Below, one piece after another: positions 1 through 10,950 of a stretch of DNA of 64,000 nucleotides. The DNA comes from Lactarius indigo. Lineage: Eukaryota > Basidiomycota > Agaricomycetes > Russulales > Russulaceae. The DNA lies in contig JAFKAC010000010.1 of the NCBI GenBank assembly GCA_025766275.1, forward strand, positions 186,001 through 250,000, given 5' to 3'. The position numbers were made by a program, and so were the translations under genes. The notes under the pieces are model-generated. The model did no database searches and was not told where the DNA came from. It worked only from the letters and a program-made list of their open reading frames with translations. Position 1 is the stretch's first letter, and the number at the start of each line of letters is the position of its first letter.

Positions 1-292
1 AGGTATATACAATTGACTACAGTACTGCGACTACGTATCTATCCAACAGAGTAACGACAGTACGGCTTAGCTGATAAGTATCCTTCCGACCGACAAGTCA
101 CCAACCGAAAAAAGTCAACGAGAACAATATTTCACTCATAAAAAACAAAACTCCACAAGAGTGTCCGAAGAGTGCGCCAAATCAAGTTCGAGAAAAGACC
201 GAATGAACAAACGAGGGGAAAAAAGTAAACAAACAAGAAACGCAAGGTATTCAGGTTAGCGATTCGCGTGTGATGGGGATGGTATATGTGAA
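1..292. other. Left edge, downstream of the oxidase gene
   Basis: No gene is visible. The stretch is A-rich with many stops in all frames and lies just beyond the stop codon of the minus-strand WSC/glyoxal oxidase gene, so it probably holds that gene's 3' untranslated region. Confidence 0.4.
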
Positions 293-3200
293 TCAGACAC
301 CGGGAGGGTGGAATCCAGCCTGATTAGGCCAATTGCCGATCAGTCCAGGGTCGCCTCCGATGCGAACGAACACGCCGTGCGAGGGGGTTGGACCATCAAG
401 AATGAACAGCTGATGCCATCCTGGAGGCGACACCTTCGCGTCTGGCGGGGCGGTGACAGTGCAAGTATTACCATTGCACGAGAAGGCAGGGAAGATGGTA
501 CGGCCGCCCATGGTGTTACCGTGCGTGCTCGACGTGGCCGCAACAAGCGAGACTTTCATGCCGGACGTCGATCCCTGGAACAGCTGCACAACGATCTGGT
601 ACTGGCCGTTGTATGCCCAGTCCTTGTTCTGGATGGTTACAACGGGCTGGGTGAAGCCCTGGTTCAGATATGGAGGGATATAGACCTCGAGACGAAGTTC
701 TTCGGGGAGCCCAGGAGTCTCCGGGTCCGAACCTGAGATGAGCACGCGGCCGTCGGGGAGGAGCGTGGCTTCAGAGTGGTACATCCGTGGGATAGTTGTG
801 GTGTTGAGAATCGAGATACGTGCGCCGACGGGCTGCTTGGGGTCGTAGAGCAGCGCGGACAGGTTCGGGTCGGCACCAAGGCCGAAACCAGCGACACCTG
901 CTTGCCCACCGTTCATGATCATGAATGTGCCATCGGGGAGTGCAACCATGCAAGCCATGACACGCCTCGAGGGCTAAACAACGACGCGTCAATTCGGTGC
1001 TTAAGGAGGAAAACGAGATGCGCTGTACGAACCATCCGTTCGATAACCCAGGTTGGGTTGGTAGCCTCAGGTTGGATGGACACGCAGTTGTCGAGGGCGA
1101 TACCGAAGTTGGAGCCACCACAGATCAATATGGTAATCAAGTCCTCGTACGGAGCACTTTGAGGGAAAAGAACCGAAGCGCCTTCCAATGGGTACGTGCG
1201 ACCAGCGAGGAAGCTCGTGACGGAACCGGGCATGTTGGGGAGAACTTTGACCGTGGCGAAGGTCACGGGGTCAAGAAGGCGTGCCTCGTTGTAGTACCCT
1301 GTCACAATATGTCAACAACGGAACTTTGAAATCGAACGTTTCCGACGCACCGGCAAAGATGAGACCACTAGGAAGAATATGAAGGAAGGGATAGAGATTG
1401 TTGGGGTTCGTACGATCAAGCCAGTCGAGGAACACCTGTGTGTCGCCACCAGGAATGCGAGGGAGAATCTCAAGCGTAGGGTTGGCCGGGGCATTGGAGC
1501 CAGTCTCACCGCCCACCACGACAACGCTGCCATTGGACAAAACTAGTGCAGTCGGATACCAACGTCCGCTCTGTACGAGAATGGCGCCTTTAGGACAAAC
1601 AAGTGGCAAGTGAGGTGGAGTGCGCGACACCTACCTGAAGTTTTAAGTTGTCCGGATCTTCCTCCCAGTCGTTGGTGCCATTGACGCCAGGCGATCCATC
1701 GGGCGCATAAAGTCGGACACCGTATGTCGAACCAAGCGACCAACCACCAACGTTCAGGATCCGTGCAGCCTTATCGGGAAGGACAATTGCACCAGAGCAG
1801 AATACGTCCGATTTGACGTGCATCTCACGCCAAGCGTGATTGAAGTCAGGGACGAGGCTCAGGTCGAGCTCGTATGCGCCAGTGGAGTTGGGGAACTCAG
1901 ACGTGCCACCTTTCTCGAGGAAAGAGACTTTGCCGTTGACACCAACAGTGGCAAGCAGCGGAGGTATAAGCCCAGGCATGAAGTACTACATTGATGATCC
2001 TTCAGCACCGCACAGGCGTACACGCGGGGGAAAAGTGCGTACCTCGTAGCGACCAATATTGGAAGGTGTGTGCCAAGTGGTAAGGGTGCCGTCCCAAAGG
2101 TAGAGCTGTAGCCTCTGGGGACCTCCGCAAAGATGCAAAGGATCACCGGAGCACGCCTGTACGCAGTCCGTCTCTGGCGCAGTCACTCCGCCATTGGCCG
2201 CGATATCCCCTACATCGCCACACCCTGGATGTAACACGCGTATCCGTGAGCTTAGGTTCGACGCTTTACCTACGCAGTAGATCACGTACAGCACTCATCA
2301 GCGTATTCCATACCCGCTGCAGAGTATCCAAACGTTGAGCATTGAGTGAGGCAGTTTTCAGCTGTGTTATTGGTTGTGAGGATGATTTGGTACGGGAATA
2401 CGCGTGCAGCCCCGGGTTCACTTGTAATTGAATAATAGTGAGCACCAGCAGCGAGTATGTTCGCACATATACGTACGCCAAGCACCGGGAATATTTCCAG
2501 TTCCCGGGAAGACCCGTCGTCTGCGGTACCGGCACAGGGAATGCGGTCACGGTACCAGTCGAAGTATAAACAGACAGCCGATTCGGTCCACCACACGCCT
2601 CGCTGCAATTCATATAGAACACATCAGTTTTCCAGGTTCTGCGCGAGTAAACGGGAAGGCTTACGTGGTATTACCACCACAGCCCATATTGCAGTCAGCG
2701 TCGGGGGATGTAACTGCGCCCTGTACAAGATTGTTACCGCAGACTGTGAAGGGGAGTGCGTTGCTTGAACCCATGACTGCAACAATCGATCTAAAATGAT
2801 ACGTACAACATTGGGTACTGAATTCCATTCCGGCGAGGGTAAAGTCCTTGGGCAGCGCACGAAGGTAATGCAAGCTCTCGATTGTTAAGGGCTGTGTTCA
2901 TCCGCGAGCTGAGTTTGGAAGATACGTCCATGCGCGTTGTCCCTGAGTCATTTCCCGTTTTAGAAATCATCTTTCCCGAAACAAGAAAGAACCTACACCC
3001 AGCATGCATTGTATGTCCAGCCTGTCGGGAGACCAGAGAGTTTTGGGAAGACAGGTGCGCCTCCACCACCTCCGCCTCCACCAGTTGTTGATCGGGGGAA
3101 GATCAGTACCAGTGTAGGTGTACACATTCAGGCGGTTAGGTCCACCACACAACTCAGAGCCCTTCCCCGAACAGGCCATATTGCAGTCACCTGCCGCCGC

Positions 3201-4226
3201 TGGGGCACCATTGCTACCGATGGCGGTACCACAGTCTTAAGACTAAAGGACACAATCAGAGAAAAAACCTTCAAAAGAGGGAATTGATCAACGTACAGCA
3301 CTCTTGCGAGTATTCCACACCAGCAAAACCGTAGCCCTTCGCGAAGCAGGCAGCAGTGCAACTTTCAACGCTGTTGTTGGAAGCACCGCCAGTGACAGCT
3401 GTTCCCACGCTTAGGACCCTAGGCGCGCCATCACTGTTTGCGAAAGTAAAGATATGCGTGATCTTCTTTCATCTAAAAAAGGAGAGTGAATGTACGTACG
3501 TATAGCATCCCAAGGAATTCCATAGTCCAACGCTTGGAACGACAGCAGGTGGAGCCGGGGGGGTTGCACCACTCCAATAGAGGTTAAGACGATTGCCGGC
3601 GCCACACTTCTCACTCGCATCACCGGTACATGCGAAACTACAATCCGAGGACGCAACACTCGCTGAGCCATGTGAAATGATATTTCCACAATCTGATATG
3701 CAAAACGTAGGATGAGTTAAGAACGGGAATGCAAAACGACGTGAACCACGGTGAAAACGTGTACTCACAGCACTCCTGCGCGTATTCGATACCAGCATAG
3801 ATGAAGTTTTGACCATCGCAGAAGTTCACGCAACTCTCCACCGTCATACCAGTTGCGTCCACGTAGCCTCCTGATGTGAGTGCGCGCCCTCCATCAACGT
3901 TGTCCCTAATGCAAACTAAGCGTGGGCTCTATCATAGAAGGACAGCATGACAAAACCCACGAGTAACATCCCTTGACTCGTCCATCCTGCAGGGAGCGCT
4001 CGTTGGTGGAGACGGTGGTGACGAAGTTGATTATAATGAAGGCTCCTGCGATGAGGATCTGAGGCGCCCGCGGGTATAAACTGTCACGCAATGAATAAAC
4101 AAAGTGATCAGCATGAGTGTGTTCGAAGGCGTAGGACTGGGGGAATAGGCGTACAGGCAGAACAGCGAGCAGAGTCGCAAGGTGAAAGAATGTGGGTAGA
4201 AGGAATGTGGGATGCATCGTGCCCAC
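293..4226 (-). CDS. WSC-domain copper radical oxidase (glyoxal oxidase family, AA5_1), multi-exon, possibly inactivated in its WSC part
   Basis: Family knowledge: such enzymes are secreted or wall-bound and oxidise aldehydes to acids while making H2O2 for peroxidases. Reading from the 5' side, four WSC modules (about 3990-3560, 3540-3100, 3030-2530, 2500-2050) precede a glyoxal oxidase domain (about 1980-293) with the C-terminal DUF1929-like part. Catalytic residues are visible: Cys in VFCSGA (1797-1799), Tyr in GRWYPT (1556-1558), the Tyr-His pair in RMYHSE (776-781) and His in GWHQLF (413-415). Introns in the catalytic domain splice cleanly, for example GTGCGT...GACAG giving IFAGYYNEARL. 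The WSC part carries apparent single-base indels: near 3972 (before the GCYSDN motif), in a G-run at 3094-3098, and several at 2830-2895. The signal peptide and start are unclear; 4226 is the furthest in-frame ATG, and a hydrophobic stretch near 4045-3995 could be the signal. Confidence 0.85.
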
Positions 4227-4690
4227 GGGTTGAGGGCGGAGACGCTAATGCAGCTTGACAGGGATGCGCGAGGTTCTTAAGGTCCTCGGAGCCCGGGAAA
4301 TTAGGGAGCATGACAAGCGTGTTTACCTGAGTCGGTACAACGCAGCCATTTCCACGGGTTCGACCTTACCCAGGTGCCACGGATCAGAAAGTAGGGACCC
4401 GCGCAACATGCTGCCAAGGCCGATGACCAGCAATTCCAGGAGAGCGAATGGCGATGACACGTTCCAGATCTTACGGGATTTTGTTAGGTACAGGGCTCTG
4501 ACGCGCTACGAGCGCTCTGTAGAAGAAAACCTGAAGATGGCGGAAGGGCGGGGAGCTCTTTCAGTAAAAGGAATGATTACCGGAAGAGTTACTAGGCCAC
4601 GTGCAGCGTAGAGTTTGTCGTACAAGAAGATGTCAACCATGAGAAAAAATATCGCGATGCGGGTGAAGAGCGGACGCTAAGCCTGGACGG
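3990..4690 (-). other. Possible exons of a multi-pass membrane protein overlapping the oxidase 5' end
   Basis: On the minus strand, four hydrophobic open segments follow one another in different frames: near 4680-4600 (FTRIAIFFLMVDIFLYDKL), 4475-4325 (FALLELLVIGLGSM), 4230-4130 (FLLPTFFHLATLLAVLPV) and 4045-3995 (ILIAGAFIIINFVTTV). Plausible short introns lie between them. This could be a separate small polytopic membrane protein, a remnant, or in part the signal-peptide exon of the oxidase. I do not recognise the family and cannot fix the exon borders. Confidence 0.25.
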
Positions 4691-5262
4691 TCTCGGTCCG
4701 CAAGAGCTTCTATCGTTCAAGTAACATATTAATGTCAAATACTTCATTTCTCTAAAGTAATTGTCGGCATATCATTGTTGCGAAGAGGGGAAGAGGCATG
4801 ACATGAAAGAAATACCGACACCAAATGAGAAGAGAAAAGTGGGACATATGTATCACGTGCGATGGTCCATACAACTCCTCTCTCTAAAACCACGTTAGCT
4901 CCCATGTTCGTCCCCTCGCGCGAATTTCGCAATTAGCTCGGGGGTTTACGCGACTTTGTCCCTGATCCTCCTTGCTCAGCGCTAGGCCTTGTTCCTGCCC
5001 GTCCGCCCTAACATCAGGTCCCCAAGTTGAATCAATCAGAACAGATGCACAAGTAAGTTATCACAACCGAACCTCCTAAGTTAGGCTTGTCATTATCTCC
5101 TGGTTCCGAGGTCATGGTCCCAGGGCAAACTTCTGTACGAATGGAGAAAAGTGAAAATTGAAATGTAGGTCTTTTCGAAACCACGCCAACAGCGTCCATC
5201 GCTACCATCTGTCATGTAGGATTCAACAGGGAAAATATCTTATCTGTAGACCCAGGTAAGGT
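4691..5262. other. Intergenic stretch, nothing recognised
   Basis: Both strands are broken by stops and no conserved motif, repeat or RNA gene was seen. Confidence 0.4.
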
Positions 5263-6171
5263 CTAGGCCTCCTTCAAAGTTGAATTAGCAGCTTGTATGA
5301 TATAGACTTTCCAGGCGGTGCCGGCTTGAATACGTTTGTTGGTTATTTCCTGGTGAACGGATAACTCATCACGAATACCCACGTGACCGCGGTGTTCCAG
5401 TGTCTTCCTATTTTGGTCTTCGATCTTTTCTCGGTCGGACGTCAGATGTCGGATTTCTTTGTGAGGTTGGGCCATGGTCTTTTTACCTCGACGGTTTTCC
5501 TGCCTTCGTTCACACTTTTTACAGAATAGGTATGCATGCATCTCTCTGTTGACACCTCTGACGCCACAGTAATTGCCGGTTCCGGCCCGCCCTGACAGTG
5601 AAAGCTTGTCAAGCTTGTCCCACCTTGTAACGTATGCCGTTAACTCGGAATTCCGTTCCTGCTTGGAAAACCTTCCAAACCTCCATCTCTTCTGATATTT
5701 TATTGAGTGCGTGATCGCCTTGGGCTCGGCGTCATCGGTGTCGCCTAGGCGGTGTATTCTCTTCCTGGGCGGCTTCCCGGCGCCTACTAGACGGGCCTTT
5801 CTCTTTCCGAAGACACGCATGATACTACATTGGCTTCTGTCTGAATTGAACCACGGTTCTGTTGTTCTTCCCTTCTTGTGCCATGCTAACAGAATGACCG
5901 GGAACAGTACGGTCTCAGGCCTGAAAATGTACATCATGTGGACCATAAACTGATTGTGATTGTGCCAGGGCTGAGGCACCCCAAATAGCTTGCACTCCCT
6001 GTAGGGCACATTCAGGGGAGGACAGCCGTCGTCTTTCACCACCTTACCTTTGTTGGGATTTTTGGGGCTACTAATCACCACCTCGATCTCGGGAGTTCTA
6101 CTATATGTCATCCACTTCCGGTATCCTGCCCAATATCTCCAGAATGGGATCTCCCGTTGGTGGCCTTCCAT
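5263..6171 (-). CDS. Uncharacterised open reading frame of 302 codons
   Basis: A single uninterrupted minus-strand frame, strongly basic (many Lys/Arg), with a hydrophobic patch (ETVLFPVILLAWHKK, about residue 90) and a C-x2-C pair (LFCKKCERR, about residue 215). No known domain is recognised and there is no clear partner gene. The length is unusual for chance in this base composition, but codon use and residue make-up look irregular, so it could be a decayed gene or a fortuitous frame. More open sequence in another frame lies upstream to about 6420 and may be an earlier exon. Confidence 0.3.
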   Translation of the reverse strand: MEGHQREIPFWRYWAGYRKWMTYSRTPEIEVVISSPKNPNKGKVVKDDGCPPLNVPYRECKLFGVPQPWHNHNQFMVHMMYIFRPETVLFPVILLAWHKKGRTTEPWFNSDRSQCSIMRVFGKRKARLVGAGKPPRKRIHRLGDTDDAEPKAITHSIKYQKRWRFGRFSKQERNSELTAYVTRWDKLDKLSLSGRAGTGNYCGVRGVNREMHAYLFCKKCERRQENRRGKKTMAQPHKEIRHLTSDREKIEDQNRKTLEHRGHVGIRDELSVHQEITNKRIQAGTAWKVYIIQAANSTLKEA

Positions 6172-6424
6172 CTTTTCTCAGCTCTACTGTATGTTTGGGA
6201 ACGACAGTATAGGTCATGCCAACCGATCGCACTCGTGATGTCATTCTCAGGGTCCTTTGAAAACACAAGGTTTCTGGCCGCCAGACGTTGAAGTTTTTGC
6301 AGGTGCGTGTAGGCCCACACTATGGAACACGATACTCTGCCCGCAATCACCCAGGTCAGCAAGAAGTCACCCCAGGAAGCACAGTCAGTCACCATCACAG
6401 CACTCTCGTGGGGCAAAGACATTC

Positions 6425-8510
6425 ATTTTTCGATGACACATGTTCAAGGCACTGACAGGCAGTATGACAAAACCTGTATCTGGTTATTTGAGTTTTCGCC
6501 TATTCGCCTGCCCACTTTCTTTTCCTCCCCCCTAACTCAACTTTTTCGGCTTCACGAAGGGCATTGTGCTCCATGCTTGCTCCGCCGAGAGCGGAGCGGC
6601 TGACTGGAGAGTTTGCGCGACCCTGGGAGAGGTAAGCAGCCAATTTCTGTCTGCATGGTGTTGAGGTGGGACGGGTACCTACGCCCCGCACCCTCATCCG
6701 GCTTGCAGCTTGTCTCATGGCTGGATACTACCATATTTGTCACGGAGAAAGCGCGCCGTCCGCCACGCGATTTTCATGTCCGCGCGCGTGGGCGTAAAAG
6801 GCAAGTCTTCTCACCGACTACAGCCTCATGTCCATTTCAAGCTCTACCTGTGGGGGCAAGCCCGTCGCGGAAAAGGTCGTTCATTCAGAGTTTCGGGCGC
6901 GTTCTGCAATAGATCTCGATGGTGACTCCTCAGTCAACATCTACCGAATGGCAATTCCCTCACAAAGCACAATGAAGTGACAAAGTATAAGAGTGAAACA
7001 CAGGGGTACTATGCTTACCCACCAGAAGGATTTTTCATCACATTCTCCGCCATTCTCTGTCTGAACAACTTCGGAGAAGGATGGGAAGTGGAAAGGAAGC
7101 AAAGAGAAAATAATGCGAGACACGGACAGTGGGTCATTCACCTTCCCGAATTGGAGTCCATGAGAGGAACTTTAACGCTAAACGACAAGTCCTATCGTCT
7201 GAGTGTATGAAATGACGAAATGTCCGAGGAGAAGTTATATTTTGACCATCACATCTTTTTTCTTTAGAACCCATTGTGCATCCAGGTTATAGAACCTACT
7301 CCACTACTGTATTTTTTGTTACATCCAAAATAATGCACGACTTACGTTTTACGGGTTGTCCTGTTGTACGGTATCGGTCCATATGTGGGTTGTTGCCGTT
7401 GTTGCCGACTTCTCAACACGTGCCGCGGTCGCCCAGATGGACGGTTAATCGCGCAGATCCACGTGCCCCATGTTTACCATTCAATTCGGCTCACCGGAAA
7501 CATATGTGCGTCGTGCACAGGTCGGGTACAGGCGGAGATGCTGGATTAAGGGCAGCAGCTCCTCCCTCGGTGTTGTGACGGACCGAATTGTACGTCGTGC
7601 GAACATAAATCGACCTTGACGGCCTCATGGTCAGGGTCTCCCGCTGCGACGAGAATGGCCTAGAGATTTCCAGTACCACATAAAAATTTATTGAATTGAA
7701 GGAGCATAATGTTTGTCAAGGGTAATCGAGAGCCCGTAGCCTGAATATCCGGTGCACGTCCTCCGGATCCTGTATGATGGAGCACTGGGACGCGGTGTGG
7801 TGTTGCCGTGATCAGATGGTTGCTGCCGCGAACAGACCCCCTCGGCTTGGCGGCATCCGCAAAGATCGATTTTCCCATAACGCGTCCCAGGATCCCTCTT
7901 CGCACGTCGTTCAACTACAGCTACGGTAAATGTCAACGCGCATCGTCAAAGAGACCAAAAGCGACTCGAGGTCGTGACGATCAACGACGCCACGTAGCTC
8001 CGGCTCCACCGCCACTCCGTCGAGATCGATTCTTGCCACCCACCCACCCCCGCAACTTGAGAGAACAGGCACGGCGATGGACAGTTCGCGGTCGTTGGAC
8101 CTCGATTTCTGCGTGTCGGGATCGCGATCGAGCGTTGAAGCGCGGGAAGTGCGCTCCGAGTCGCGTCACCAGATCGCCTTCGTCGTCGCCACAGGCGCCA
8201 GTCATGGATTCAGTACTCAGTGACGACGATCGCGTCGTCAGCGGATGCGGCGTGTATGCGCACGCGGGCGTGCGCTACGCGAATGCGTGCCTGTGGTTCG
8301 CCATCATTTCCACGCACACTGGCGCGCACACACCCACATGTGCCGATCCACGAGGATCCTCGCCGTGCTCGGTCCCGGTTCGAACAGTTCGAGCATTTCG
8401 TGTCGAACATCAACTCTACCCAGTGACCTGTGCACCACGTCTCGAAATCTGAGCCCTACAGGCTCGCCCTCCAAAATGGCCATGCCTTCCTGTCCGGGCA
8501 CCAGGAAGGG
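6425..8510. other. Long stretch without a recognisable gene
   Basis: Only short or compositionally odd frames occur. A 214-codon frame at 7808-8452 is Arg/Pro/Ser-rich with a mirrored open frame on the other strand, typical of GC-skewed non-coding sequence. Nothing was identified. Confidence 0.4.
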
Positions 8511-9180
8511 GGGCTAAGAGTTGCGGTCTCTTGGGACCTTCGCAAAGATGGAAGGATCACTGCAGCGCACTGTTACACAGCCGGTCTCCACCACAGCTGT
8601 TCAGCTCCATTGTTGTTGGTGAAATCCACTATATCGCCGCACTCTGGACGTAGTGCGCCCTTCCTTCCGTAACATGAGTCTCAACGCTCCACTATCGATC
8701 CCGACCCGTCGAACACAAACAGCGCTACTATCATAGCCGAGATATAAATGGATCCAAAAAAAAAGAACACAGACAGCGCTTATCACTAAATCCATACGGT
8801 ACTGTAGCCGTATCAAATCGGAGAGGCATTTTTCTTGCGCGCCAAGATAACTTCGTACGAGAACACCAGAACAGTCGCGGATCCCCTGATGATTATAATC
8901 GAATAAATGGAGAACAGCAGCATCATTTACACGCACATACACGCGTGTGTAAACATTGGAAGTATTGTATTCCGAGTTCCTAGGAGACCCGTCAAAGCAT
9001 GACTGTCAAGCTGGTTCCACCACATGCCTCATCGAAATTTACATAAAATCATTTATCTCAGCTGTTTAGCTTACCGAGACCAAACACCTCTAGGCTCTCG
9101 CCTCAATACCTCCGCAGCCCACAATGCAGTCAGCATAAGACCATTTCCGAGGTTGTTATTGTAGACCATAAAGGGATTGT
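8511..9180 (-). pseudogene. Decayed duplicate of the WSC modules of the oxidase gene
   Basis: Three blocks align with the oxidase gene at 2.1-2.75 kb in the same order and strand. 8530-8665 resembles 2115-2240 (shared ccttcgcaaagatg / cctccgcaaagatg and atatcgccgca / acatcgccaca). 8960-9065 resembles 2480-2635 (gagttcctaggagacccgtc / cagttcccgggaagacccgtc, then the GGPNRL-encoding region). 9110-9180 resembles 2680-2760 (gcagcccacaatgcagtcagc / acagcccatattgcagtcagc). Frames are broken throughout and no catalytic domain follows, so this is a non-functional partial tandem copy of WSC modules 3-4. Confidence 0.7.
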
Positions 9181-9189
9181 GGATAATGC

Positions 9190-9880
9190 GGCCCTCGGAG
9201 CCTCGTGGTTAGGTCATATTATGGCAGTAAACGAACTTTGATAGTTGTTGCCGAGGTTCTGGACGAAGGTGGGAACGGTGTCAGCCTTTGAGCATTGGAA
9301 GTAGTAAAAGTGGCAGACACTTATGACCCAGGGACCTACGAGGGCGTAGCGCTGTGATGAGCGACTCGTACCTGCGCTTGTCACGGTGAACTGCATATAC
9401 AGAGAAGAAAACACGGATGGCTCGTACACGTCTGTCGACAGTGTATGACGTGCTAAATGTGTACGGAATGCTTGACTATGTGCCGGTCTAGGTGCGGTCT
9501 GCCTCGAGGCGTGTCGGTGCCTAGCGGGTACCGAGCGTAGCCGGCAGTGACGTAGTAGATGCACAGAGTTGGCCCCGGTAGTAGCCCTGGACAAGGTACA
9601 CTGGATGTTGGTGTTAACCTCGACGCCGTTGACCTTCACGGTGGAAGGTCGCGTCGGTCTCCCCGGAGTGGAATTTTCATGAACGTTGTCAGCTCTGCCG
9701 GGTTCAGGGAGTCTTGGTAGCCCGCGTTCTGGTTCGTCGCGGTGGGCTGGTGGGCCCACATCTTGTACAGCCAGCGCGGGAGCCCCGGCGTGATGTACTC
9801 GTCACTGCTCGACAGCACCGCCATGTGGTCTCCCGATACTGCATTCGCCAGAGACGTCGCTGCCCCGCCAGAGCGCTTAC
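9190..9880 (-). other. Coding-like but broken region, function unknown
   Basis: On the minus strand a frame at 9880-9640 encodes a plausible protein segment (DHMAVLSSSDEYITPGL, then WLYKMWAHQ). A one-base frame change leads to VKVNGVEVNTNIQC near 9645-9600, and a further segment (PTFVQNLGNNYQSSF) lies at 9275-9215. Composition and spacing suggest exons of a decayed gene just upstream of the WSC relic. I do not recognise the family. Confidence 0.25.
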
Positions 9881-10374
9881 GCGGTGACCGCTACAGAAGG
9901 TGTGGGGAGGCGAAGTACTAGTTGGTAATACGGTTTACACGACCGTGTGCGGCGCCAAGGGAAGCGCTGTATGAGGAATGGCGTTTGTCAAGGTATTAGA
10001 GCTGGCACGGCGCGTGGAGGTCGTTGGCTTGGAATAGGGGCATGCCAGAGAGCGTTAACCAATCGCCGCCATGTGTTGTCAAGGTATGAAGGCACACTGT
10101 GGTGTTTAGGCCTTCAGGCCCGAGCCTGACGAGCTCTAGAGTATCTGGTTGCGGCGCAATAAGCTTAGTTTACACCGACAATGTGATGATGGTATTCTAC
10201 TTTTGTTTTGCACGCAGTGGGAAAAGGTGGGGACTAATAGTACTACAGTAACAAATTTTCGTCCTCTTTACAGTAAGTTATGTCCATCCAGGGGTTATGA
10301 TGCCGTGAACAAACTTCAGCCCCAAACAAATTTACTTAAAATTACAGCACTCACTGGCTGTATATTACAACACA

Positions 10375-10784
10375 ATGTCCAATTACACTGGCACTACCCT
10401 TCCGCTAGAGGCGCACGAAAATAGGTCACTGTTTCTCGAGGATGCGAGGAACATTGGCAGAGCTTACAGAAATCGGGCCCTCGAATTGATTTCTATATGC
10501 CAACTCCTCTCTCAATATGCGACACCAAGGTTTGCGCACGAAGACGCAGAGCTGAGAAGGTAACTAAATACCCTACGTTTCTTTCACTATTTTGTCTTCC
10601 CGCCTTTGACATTTTCTGTAGAGTGCTTCGAGTGTGTGATCTTGCGTTGCGTTCTGCTGCAGATTCAGGCACGGAGGTGACTGATGGGGCAAACGCACGA
10701 TTCCAAGAAGCGACTCAGGTGTTGTTGACCACCGTGACGTTGAATCGCCAGAATCGCCACTCAGAGAGGGTCCATCGCTTGTGA
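10375..10784 (+). CDS. Small two-exon gene, unknown function (about 115 aa)
   Basis: Exon 1 runs from ATG 10375 to 10559 and exon 2 from 10622 to the TGA at 10782-10784. The 62-bp intron has a GTAACT donor and a TTCTGTAG acceptor, and splicing at phase 2 keeps the frame open. The product starts MSNYTGTTLPLEAHENRSL and is predicted mostly helical and soluble, without signal peptide or membrane span. No family is recognised. It lies about 170 bp upstream of the F-box/SH3 gene on the same strand. The clean splice across an otherwise stop-rich region is the main evidence. Confidence 0.4.
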
Positions 10785-10950
10785 GCAACAATCGCGTGGT
10801 GCTTAAGGCCCTCCACTGACACCGGATTGGCAGAGACCTCCTGCCCATCTATTCAAGAATGGAAATAGCAAAACGGAGCGATAGTGAAGAGGGAGTGTGG
10901 TCGCCTGCGGTGAAGCATGAAACCATACTTCACCAGAAATCTAAGGACGA

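Noticed and set aside
1298..1323. A 26-bp intron between FDFK and GYYNEA in the oxidase
   Set aside because: Too short; a GTGCGT donor 26 bp earlier gives a normal 52-bp intron and the expected IFAGYYNEA junction.
308..1329. Plus-strand frames opposite the oxidase gene
   Set aside because: Shadows of the minus-strand catalytic domain, which has all active-site residues.
4255..4611. 118-codon plus-strand frame
   Set aside because: Opposite the hydrophobic minus-strand segments; no domain or neighbour support.
7808..8452. 214-codon plus-strand frame
   Set aside because: Arg/Pro/Ser-rich with simultaneous open frames on both strands; typical of CpG-rich non-coding sequence, no motif.
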